Assembly (NCBI GenBank): GCA_012799095.1
Contig: JAAZLX010000124.1
Span: 1 to 34,678 of the forward strand
Source of the DNA: Tissierellia bacterium
GTDB taxonomy: Bacteria; Bacillota; Clostridia; Peptostreptococcales; Acidaminobacteraceae
Direction of reading: 5' to 3'
Length of the DNA stretch: 34,678 bases
Shown: positions 28,163-34,678 of the stretch, piece after piece
How positions within the stretch are numbered: the first letter of the stretch is position 1
Layout of the letters: each line of letters begins with the position of its first letter
Translations under genes and position numbers: made by a program
Notes under the pieces: generated by a model
Told to the model about the DNA's origin: nothing
The model's input: the letters and a program-made list of their open reading frames with translations, nothing else
Database searches by the model: none

Positions 28163-28456
28163 GCGTATATAGAAGATGTAAAACCCGATAAAAACAGCGA
28201 TGTGATACGCCAAAGATAATCCAACCTGAAGAGTACGATCTTTTTGGAAGACCAAGGCCGCCAGACTGAGTAAACCTCCTATTAGCGAGCATGTCAGAAC
28301 AACGATCTCGATCATGGGCGGAAATGCCTGAACTGTCAATGGGGCCTCAGGCAGACTCAACGCCCGTCGAACAATAAAATAACCGAATAAAACAGCGATC
28401 AGTGAAAATACGGCAAAATGACTGCCGACCCTTCCGGTCGTTGTTTTTGCTTTCAT
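28160..28456 (-). CDS. Small (98 aa) multi-TM membrane protein of unknown function
   Basis: ORF between the bidirectional terminator and the M29 gene; three hydrophobic segments. Confidence 0.65.
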   Translation of the reverse strand: MKAKTTTGRVGSHFAVFSLIAVLFGYFIVRRALSLPEAPLTVQAFPPMIEIVVLTCSLIGGLLSLAALVFQKDRTLQVGLSLAYHIAVFIGFYIFYIR

Positions 28457-28475
28457 CGATCCTCCTGTAGTTGGA

Positions 28476-29585
28476 TTAGATCAGGTTCTCCGGATTAAGC
28501 GCATCGAGCTCCGGTAACACGAAAATACCGTTGTTTCGGACCAGTACATCGTCAAAATACATCTCGCCTCCACCGTAATCTTGCCGCTGGATCGCGACCA
28601 GGTCCCAGTGGACAGCGGATTGATTTCCGTTGGATGCATTGTCGTATGAGCTTCCCGGAGTGAAATGAAAGCTGCCTTTGATTTTTTCATCGAACAAGGT
28701 GTCAAGCATCGGCTGTTCAATATACGGGTTGACCCCGATAGCAAACTCCCCGATGAACCGGGCACCTTCGTCCGTGTCCAATACTTGATTCAATTTTTCG
28801 CTATCGTTGGCTGTTGCCTCGACGATCTTTCCATCCTGAAAGGTAAACCGGACATCTTCAAAGGTAAATCCGAGATAATTGGACGGTGTATTGTAACGAA
28901 TCGTTCCATTGACCGAATCACGAACCGGTGCGGTGTAGATCTCACCGTCCGGGATGTTCAATTCTCCGGCACAGCGAATCACCGGGATACCTTTGATCGA
29001 AAAGCTTAAGTCATAATCCGGTCCGGTCAATCGGACCTGGTCGGTTCTTTCCATCAGATCCTGCAAAGCTACCATCGCCTGATCCATTTTGGAATAATCG
29101 AGATTACAGACATTGAAATAGAAATCCTCAAATCCTTCCTGACTCATTTTGGCCGATTGGGCCAATCCGGGATTGGGATAACGCAATACCACCCAACGGG
29201 TGTGATCGACCCTCTGTTTCAGGCTGGGAAGGGAAAATTTGTTGTACCTGGCCATCAGTTCCCCCGGTAGATCAGATAATTCATTCATATTATCCGGACT
29301 GCCGATACCAATATAGCAATCCATCTGTTTCATCCGCTCCAATGCAAAGTAGTCCTTCAAGGCAAACATTTCATCATTGTCAGCCCGGACCAGTTCCCGT
29401 GTGATGACCGGATCCGTCGTTTCGACAAATGGTAATGCTCCTACCTTGATACACTCCCGAACCAGGGCCTGGATCAACGGTCTGGTATAATTTCCTCTAC
29501 CTTCGATCAGCACTTTGTCCCCGGCTTCGGCTTTAACAGAAAAATGAACTAAACCTTTGGCCAATTGTTGTATGCGTGGATCCAC
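28476..29585 (-). CDS. M29-family aminopeptidase
   Basis: GDKVLIEG, GELNIPDGEIYTAPVRDSVNGTIRYNTPS, SYDNASNGNQSAVHWDLV. Likely GTG start at 29585 (VDPRIQQLAKGL) with GGGAGG 5 nt upstream. Confidence 0.92.
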   Translation of the reverse strand: MDPRIQQLAKGLVHFSVKAEAGDKVLIEGRGNYTRPLIQALVRECIKVGALPFVETTDPVITRELVRADNDEMFALKDYFALERMKQMDCYIGIGSPDNMNELSDLPGELMARYNKFSLPSLKQRVDHTRWVVLRYPNPGLAQSAKMSQEGFEDFYFNVCNLDYSKMDQAMVALQDLMERTDQVRLTGPDYDLSFSIKGIPVIRCAGELNIPDGEIYTAPVRDSVNGTIRYNTPSNYLGFTFEDVRFTFQDGKIVEATANDSEKLNQVLDTDEGARFIGEFAIGVNPYIEQPMLDTLFDEKIKGSFHFTPGSSYDNASNGNQSAVHWDLVAIQRQDYGGGEMYFDDVLVRNNGIFVLPELDALNPENLI

Positions 29586-29672
29586 GATTGCCTCCCTGTC
29601 AAAATAATATATTTCTATCATAACCCATGCAGTTGAATTTGTCATAAAGCCGACACAACTCATTCTATAAAG

Positions 29673-29706
29673 AAAAAACCGGCCCGAATTTGCAGTCCGG
29701 GCCGGA
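29673..29706 (-). terminator. Rho-independent terminator after the polysaccharide deacetylase
   Basis: CCGGCCCG...CGGGCCGG stem, then TTTTTT on the minus strand. Confidence 0.85.
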
Positions 29707-29721
29707 TATATTCATTTGATT

Positions 29722-31074
29722 TCAATTGGCCGGCATCAACTCAATCGAATAACCGGCAGCGTAGATTCCATCTATGACTTCACCTAGAATAGCGACATTG
29801 GTATTGCTGACTGCATGGAGCAGGATAATACTACCTGAATGCAGATTGCCTAAGATGACCTGCTTGGCCCATGTCGGATCAGGTTGGTCATCGGTCAACC
29901 AATCTCGGTATGCGAAGCTCCAAAAAACAGTCGTATAACCCAGATCATCCAGTATCTGGAGCGACCGTTCGGAATATCCTCCTTCAGGTGGACGGTGCAG
30001 CATGGTCATTGATGGTACTTTTGCATTGAGATCGACCACATCAGAGATAAATAGCTCATCAGTCTGATTAAGAGCCGTGGCAGCCCGATAGTGATTGATC
30101 GTGTGGTTGCCCAGCTGATGTCCATCATTGATCATCTGTTGAACCAATGAAGGATTATTATCAGCATAGCTTCCGGTCAAAAAGAAGGTCGCTTTGACTC
30201 CTTTATCTCTTAATGTGGTCAGAATTTGACTGGTATTGTTGCCAAACTCATAACCTTCATCAAACGTCAGGTAGACGACCGGTCGTCCGGGGTTGAGTTG
30301 CCAATATACATTGTGCCCCGACAGGATATTAGCTACATCGGCTGATATGGTCGAGGGCGGTCCCGGTTGATACCACCAGCCATAATCCGTATTCGGGATC
30401 GCGGAATAATCGCCTGACGGCGGTGGAGTCGGGGTTGGTGTGGGAGTCGGAGTTGGTGTCGGGGGCGGCGTTGGTGTGGGAGTTGGTTCCGGTTCCGGAG
30501 TTGGTTCCGGTTCCGGGGTTGGTTCCGGTTCAGGCTCCGGCTCGACTGCGATCTGCCTGGTGCCGACAGCAATAATCTTTGGTGATGCTGTCACCAGTAC
30601 TTCTCGCCGAACGATTTCCGAATCAGTTAAGGTTCCCCTGATATAAGTGTCTTCATAAGTCAACTGTGTTTCGCCGTATTTTCCTTCTTGTACCACAACT
30701 TCTGTACCGGTTTCCAGTTCCGGGTCATCTCGTCGTATCGTTTCCAGTCTTTTATCCGTAACAGTTTCCTGGCGACGTTTAACTTCTTTGACGCCATGTG
30801 CAACAATGCCAGGTACAGCATCTTCAACGACGGTCTCCGAGATTATTTTCTCGCTGACTATCTCGTCCCCTTTGAGCGTCACCTCCTTGACTATCTCTTT
30901 GATGCCCGGGACTGCCTCTTGAATCCGCTTTTCCTGACCGACGAGTAAGTTCTCATCTTCCTGAACCGTGGTTTCCTCCACGGTATAACTGACGCGGTCA
31001 GTCCGGGTTTCCACCCGGGTCGATTGACAAGCTACCAGCGTCAACAGTAGCACAAATAAACCGATGCGTTTCAT
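29722..31074 (-). CDS. Polysaccharide deacetylase (CE4, PdaA-like) lipoprotein with N-terminal G5-like domains and Pro/Glu/Thr-rich linker
   Basis: Lipobox LVAC near the N-terminus; G5-like segments; PEPEPTPEPEPTPTP linker; TFDEGYEFGNNT, GNHTINH, HRPPEGGYS catalytic motifs. Confidence 0.9.
   Translation of the reverse strand: MKRIGLFVLLLTLVACQSTRVETRTDRVSYTVEETTVQEDENLLVGQEKRIQEAVPGIKEIVKEVTLKGDEIVSEKIISETVVEDAVPGIVAHGVKEVKRRQETVTDKRLETIRRDDPELETGTEVVVQEGKYGETQLTYEDTYIRGTLTDSEIVRREVLVTASPKIIAVGTRQIAVEPEPEPEPTPEPEPTPEPEPTPTPTPPPTPTPTPTPTPTPPPSGDYSAIPNTDYGWWYQPGPPSTISADVANILSGHNVYWQLNPGRPVVYLTFDEGYEFGNNTSQILTTLRDKGVKATFFLTGSYADNNPSLVQQMINDGHQLGNHTINHYRAATALNQTDELFISDVVDLNAKVPSMTMLHRPPEGGYSERSLQILDDLGYTTVFWSFAYRDWLTDDQPDPTWAKQVILGNLHSGSIILLHAVSNTNVAILGEVIDGIYAAGYSIELMPAN
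30419..30543. repeat. Low-complexity tandem repeat coding for the PEPEPTPEPEPTPTP linker
   Basis: Reiterated GTTGGTTCCGGTTCCGG and GTTGGTGTGGGAGTCGG-type units inside the deacetylase gene. Confidence 0.85.
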
Positions 31075-31121
31075 ATCCTATTTATACCACAGTCTTAAGG
31101 ATCAGTAATCACCCATGTGGA

Positions 31122-31556
31122 TTAGTTCGAAGGATAACACACCTTGCACGGTTGATAATATTGAATCGCATCCCGATAAAGAATTGGCCTCAGACTGAGT
31201 TTGACCGTTGGGCAGAACGGCCTATGATACTTTGTTCCGGTATCGGTAATGAATGTGACATGATCGATCGGTTGAGCGAAGGCTGAATTTTTGATCGGCA
31301 GTTCTTGTTTCATTCCCTGGAACGTCACCAGCTGAAAGCCGGGGTCCATTTGACTATAATCGAGGCTGAGTTCACGTTCCAAAGTTCTTTCGCTTATACT
31401 GTCATGATTTAAGCGGAGAAAGGCTTCGGTAGCTTCCGTGTAACTGATTCCCTGAATCAGGCTGCCATAAATGATAGAGAAAAAATAACCCATCAGTGCC
31501 ATAAGAATTGACACGCTGAGCAATGCTTCAAGGCTGATCGATCCCCGGTCGGACAT
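31122..31556 (-). CDS. TadE-like pseudopilin-type protein with C-terminal Cys motif
   Basis: N-terminus SDRGSISLEALLSVSILMALMGYFFSIIYG; C-terminus DTGTKYHRPFCPTVK...YYQPCKVCYPSN; SD AAGGAGA upstream. Confidence 0.65.
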   Translation of the reverse strand: MSDRGSISLEALLSVSILMALMGYFFSIIYGSLIQGISYTEATEAFLRLNHDSISERTLERELSLDYSQMDPGFQLVTFQGMKQELPIKNSAFAQPIDHVTFITDTGTKYHRPFCPTVKLSLRPILYRDAIQYYQPCKVCYPSN

Positions 31557-32799
31557 AGTAGAGGTCTCCTTTCAAGTGTCGGACAAAGTCGCGCTGCAAT
31601 ACATTGCCGGTAACAGTCATGTCAGATTCGTCTTTCACTGCGGTGTATGCGCTATCAAGATCAATGTCATAATTGTGTTCCAGGGCAACCTGGAGCCGGT
31701 CAAAAAATATCACCTTCGGAGTCAACATCAGCATCACCTTAAGATAATCGGGATACGTCCAACCCTTGTCATACTGTTTCATCCCCACAGTATCACTGAT
31801 CCAGCCGGCAGAGCCCTTATACAGCGGAACAGGTCTGCGCTCAAGGATGTGACGCACATCAAGATAAGCTTCAAGAGAAGCTATCCTTAGGGCTTCTAAG
31901 AAGAATAGTTGAGGATTGCCCGCAGTTGTCATAAGAACACGGTTTCGCAACGAAGGGTTGATGGTGACCTCGATCAGATTGAGGGTCAGTCGTAAGGCGA
32001 ACAACTCGGCCGAGATAAGTGGTCGCTGGTAGCGTTTGGTTTCCACACTGGTCAATAGATATTCTGTATGGAGTGTCTCCTTGTCCGTCTTGGTCAGTGA
32101 ATATCCCAGGTAGTCGACCGCATAATCAGCCAGGTTATAACGATCCAATATCTTTAAACGATCATACTTCTGCAAGGTTTGGTATACCTTATGGTAGTTT
32201 TCCCGAATACTTTCTTTCAGAACAAAATACGGTGACAGCTGTTTGATCTCTTCAAACTTCAAATCAAGCAACAGATCGCTCAGGCGTTCAAAACTGATGC
32301 CTTTTAGCTCCACATAGGGTTTTGTACTGACCATCCGGACAACAAATTCAGCTGCCAGGTCAATTACTTCGTCCGATTCCACATCCCGGGCCAACAACTG
32401 ATGCAACTGATGGTTCAACTCACCGATGTCAAACAAATCAAACTCCAACCCGACCAGACTGTTTAAAAACTCATTCACCAGATCTTCAGCCCGTCCGGTC
32501 AGATCGACCAACTGTCTTTGTTTCATCAATTGTTCGATCGACTCGGATAACACCTCCCTATCCGATAAAGGCTGGTAAAAGCGATCTCCCCATTCAGACT
32601 CAACCGCCAGCAAACCCATTTCCTGGAACAACGACCGGTGAAAATCTGACAGAGCCTGATCGAGTTCCAGATACTGATCAGCCTGAGCTTTTCGAAAAGA
32701 AAACCGGATATGAGCATATTCCGCCACGATCAAACCGATGATCAGCAGAAATGACAGAAGCACCGTGAAAAAGACGGTGATCGTTCCCCGTTCTTGCAT
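31528..32799 (-). CDS. TadG/DUF5702-like single-pass membrane protein of unknown function
   Basis: ERGTITVFFTVLLSFLLIIGLIVAEYAHIRFSFRKAQADQYLELDQALSDFH; start preceded by AGGAGG; overlaps the following TadE-like gene. Confidence 0.6.
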   Translation of the reverse strand: MQERGTITVFFTVLLSFLLIIGLIVAEYAHIRFSFRKAQADQYLELDQALSDFHRSLFQEMGLLAVESEWGDRFYQPLSDREVLSESIEQLMKQRQLVDLTGRAEDLVNEFLNSLVGLEFDLFDIGELNHQLHQLLARDVESDEVIDLAAEFVVRMVSTKPYVELKGISFERLSDLLLDLKFEEIKQLSPYFVLKESIRENYHKVYQTLQKYDRLKILDRYNLADYAVDYLGYSLTKTDKETLHTEYLLTSVETKRYQRPLISAELFALRLTLNLIEVTINPSLRNRVLMTTAGNPQLFFLEALRIASLEAYLDVRHILERRPVPLYKGSAGWISDTVGMKQYDKGWTYPDYLKVMLMLTPKVIFFDRLQVALEHNYDIDLDSAYTAVKDESDMTVTGNVLQRDFVRHLKGDLYYVRPGIDQP

Positions 32800-32833
32800 A
32801 ACAGCCTCCTATATCCAGTCTAAATCCCTGCAA

Positions 32834-32860
32834 CAAAAAAAGTCGATTCAACATCGACTT
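32834..32860 (-). terminator. Rho-independent terminator after the MerR-family gene
   Basis: AAGTCGAT-tcaac-ATCGACTT, T run on the minus strand. Confidence 0.8.
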
Positions 32861-32888
32861 TTCCACTTTGGACTGATTTGGTGCAAGG

Positions 32889-33620
32889 TTATTTATTGGT
32901 GTAGTGTGTGATCGCATCTGCCATGAAATCGCTCAAGCCTTCACCGTATTTGTCTATATTCTTACGGAAACGATCATCCGAGCGATAGATCTCTCCCAGC
33001 CCGGCTAAAATTTCATCCGTACACACATAAAAATAGCGGCTGATCAGATCCTGCCAATCTTGGATCAATGACTGAACCTTTGCATCGGCCGGATCTGCCT
33101 GACGCTGATCAGCCAAAGCTTGATAGATCGCATCTGATTCTTGCTGGATTTTCTGCCAATCGTCGGGTCCATACTGAGCCGCTCTTTTTTTGCTTTCTTT
33201 GTAAGCGTCAGATGAACCGTATTTTTCTTCGGCCTCGACCCGGTATTTTTCTTCATGATCTCTGATCTCGTCCATGTTGAATTCCTTTATACTCACTCTG
33301 TCTTCTCCTTTCAATTGATCTTCTAAAAGTCGGATTATTCCCTGCAAACGCTTGTGTTTGAGCTTCAATAGCTCCAGTTGCTGTTCCATTTGCCGGTTCT
33401 CATCGGTCCAGGGATTGTCCAGTAGCTGCTTGATCTTACTCAGTGGAAAATCAAGTTCCCGGTAAAACAAGATCTTCTGCAGTCGCTTGAGCGAGTTGTG
33501 CTGATAGACTCGATAACCTGACGGACTGATCTTATCCGGCTTTAACAATCCGATCTCATCATAATAATGGAGTGTCCTGACACTGACACCGCTCTGTTTA
33601 GCAACTTCCTGAATATACAT
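32889..33620 (-). CDS. MerR-family regulator with C-terminal TipAS-like effector domain
   Basis: MYIQEVAKQSGVSVRTLHYYDEIGLLKPDKISPSGYRVY HTH; C-terminal half ending RSDDRFRKNIDKYGEGLSDFMADAITHYT. Confidence 0.92.
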   Translation of the reverse strand: MYIQEVAKQSGVSVRTLHYYDEIGLLKPDKISPSGYRVYQHNSLKRLQKILFYRELDFPLSKIKQLLDNPWTDENRQMEQQLELLKLKHKRLQGIIRLLEDQLKGEDRVSIKEFNMDEIRDHEEKYRVEAEEKYGSSDAYKESKKRAAQYGPDDWQKIQQESDAIYQALADQRQADPADAKVQSLIQDWQDLISRYFYVCTDEILAGLGEIYRSDDRFRKNIDKYGEGLSDFMADAITHYTNK

Positions 33621-33636
33621 CCTGCCTCCTGGTGAC

Positions 33637-33667
33637 AGTATAAACTATTACGTTACGTTAGGGTCAA
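33637..33667 (-). promoter_or_regulatory. MerR-type promoter (19-bp spacer) of the merR/tipA-like gene
   Basis: Minus strand TTGACC-N19-TATACT; spacer CTAACGTAACGTAATAGTT contains ACGT-A-ACGT. Confidence 0.7.
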
Positions 33668-33724
33668 GCCCGGTAACTATTTCAATCTTGATCCCGGTGT
33701 ACGAATTGTCACTTTCCGTCATAG

Positions 33725-33748
33725 TTAACTATAGTATAATAAAGTTAA
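33725..33748 (+). promoter_or_regulatory. Inverted repeat TTAACT-N12-AGTTAA spanning a plus-strand -10 (TATAAT) upstream of tnaA
   Basis: TTAACT at 33725-33730, TATAAT at 33735-33740, AGTTAA at 33743-33748. Confidence 0.5.
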
Positions 33749-33816
33749 TCGTTGCCGATTACTATACTGACCGCTAGTCCTTTGTGATGACCGGGGTATC
33801 TACAGGAGGTGTTACA

Positions 33817-34678
33817 TTGGCAATTAAATACGTAGCGGAACCTTTCCGCATCAAAATGGTCGAAACAATCAAGATGACAACGCAAAAAGAGCGGGAGCAA
33901 TTGATTAAACAGGCTCACTACAATATGTTCAACTTGCGCGGTGAAGACGTCTATATTGACTTACTGACCGACTCAGGCACCAATGCCATGAGCCAGGAGC
34001 AATGGGCCGGCGTCATGCGGGGCGATGAGGCGTATGCCGGGGGCCGAAGCTTCTATGCGTTGACCGAAAGCGCGAAGGATATTTTTGGCTACGACTACAT
34101 ACAGCCGGTCCATCAGGGCCGAGCTGCTGAAAAAGTAGTCTTCCCTCTCTTGCTTCACGAAGGCAAAGTGGCTATATCCAACATGTTCTTTGACACGACC
34201 CGGGCTCATGTCGAAATTGCCGGGGCCCGCGCCATCGATTGCGTGGTCGAAGAAGCCAAAGACCCATCGACCCGGGCAAAATTCAAAGGCAATATGGATG
34301 TCAAAAAACTGGAACAGCTGATCAAACAACATACTCCTGAAAAAGTCGGTGTCATCGTAATGACGGTCACCAACAACTCCGCCGGGGGCCAACCTGTTTC
34401 GATGGCCAATATGAAAGCCGTCGCCAAAGTCTGTCAAAAATACAATATCCCGCTGAATATCGATGCCGCCCGGTTTGCGGAAAACGCCTATTTTATCAAG
34501 CGCGACGAGCGAGGTTATGCTAAAAAATCCATTAAACAAATCATCCAGGAAATGTTTTCCTATGCTGATTTTTTCACCATGAGTGCAAAAAAAGACGGTA
34601 TCGTCAACATGGGTGGTCTGATCGGCGTTCGCGATGCCTCTGAGCACGAAGACCTTATCCTAAAAATCAAAGCCAATA
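33817..34678 (+). CDS. tnaA: Tryptophanase / tyrosine phenol-lyase family beta-eliminating lyase (truncated at window edge)
   Basis: TTG start after AGGAGGT: (M)[18 protein letters not shown]...[51 protein letters not shown]...[20 protein letters not shown]...[13 protein letters not shown]...[17 protein letters not shown]. Absent from the ORF track. [10 protein letters not shown]/[11 protein letters not shown] features favour tryptophanase over TPL. Confidence 0.88.
   Translation, partial: MAIKYVAEPFRIKMVETIKMTTQKEREQLIKQAHYNMFNLRGEDVYIDLLTDSGTNAMSQEQWAGVMRGDEAYAGGRSFYALTESAKDIFGYDYIQPVHQGRAAEKVVFPLLLHEGKVAISNMFFDTTRAHVEIAGARAIDCVVEEAKDPSTRAKFKGNMDVKKLEQLIKQHTPEKVGVIVMTVTNNSAGGQPVSMANMKAVAKVCQKYNIPLNIDAARFAENAYFIKRDERGYAKKSIKQIIQEMFSYADFFTMSAKKDGIVNMGGLIGVRDASEHEDLILKIKAN

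Noticed and set aside
30440-30646. Plus-strand Gly/Val/Ser-repeat ORF (MGVGVGVGGGVGVG...)
   Set aside because: Antisense reading of the PEPT linker repeat of the deacetylase gene.
33787-33816. In-frame upstream ATG ([10 protein letters not shown]) as tnaA start
   Set aside because: It would place the AGGAGGT Shine-Dalgarno inside the coding region; TTG at 33817 has ideal spacing and matches the family N-terminus (AEPFRIK).
33973-34647. 224-aa minus-strand ORF at the right end
   Set aside because: Antisense to a convincing tryptophanase-family reading frame on the plus strand (TTG start at 33817) that runs off the window.
1-34678. Frequent GATCG/CGATC words throughout
   Set aside because: Explained mostly by common Ile-Asp/Arg codon combinations in coding sequence; no clustering into arrays or intergenic iterons seen. 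A k-mer over-representation test would be needed to claim more.
1-34678. CRISPR arrays, tRNA/rRNA genes, insertion sequences, prophage or toxin-antitoxin modules
   Set aside because: None recognised on either strand; gene content is core metabolic and cell-envelope.

Overview
The window looks like a chromosomal segment from a mid-GC Firmicute-type bacterium, dominated by core genes. I saw no phage, transposase, CRISPR array, rRNA or tRNA. Left part: truncated RlmD/RumA-type rRNA methyltransferase, Lys/Ala-rich repeat protein, CPBP (CAAX-like) protease, PPK2, GNAT, D-lyxose isomerase family, DUF3810-like protein. Carbohydrate/glycolysis block: GH38 alpha-mannosidase plus PfkB kinase, thioesterase, pyk, pfkA, dnaE. 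Cell-envelope/division block: VOC protein, whiA, transpeptidase PBP, FtsW/RodA, FHA protein, NUDIX, yvcK, rapZ, PHP, murB. Right part: lipid kinase, MBL-rhodanese protein, small membrane protein, M29 aminopeptidase, G5-containing polysaccharide deacetylase lipoprotein, a TadE/TadG-like pair, a MerR-TipAS regulator, and a truncated tryptophanase-family gene. Several genes start at TTG or GTG and are missing or mis-started in the ORF track (rlmD, PBP, M29 peptidase, tnaA). I found no convincing new multi-gene system. The best leads are: (i) a possible ~90-nt intergenic transcript at ~612-702; (ii) promoters whose -10 is bracketed by inverted repeats; (iii) a MerR-type 19-bp-spacer promoter; (iv) proteins with altered catalytic motifs (pyruvate kinase TSH to TSM, MBL HxHxDH to HxNxDY, a Cys-less rhodanese); and (v) a TadE-like pseudopilin fused to a Cys-rich YHRxxC...PCxxC tail. 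All functional calls come from motif recognition by eye, with no database search.
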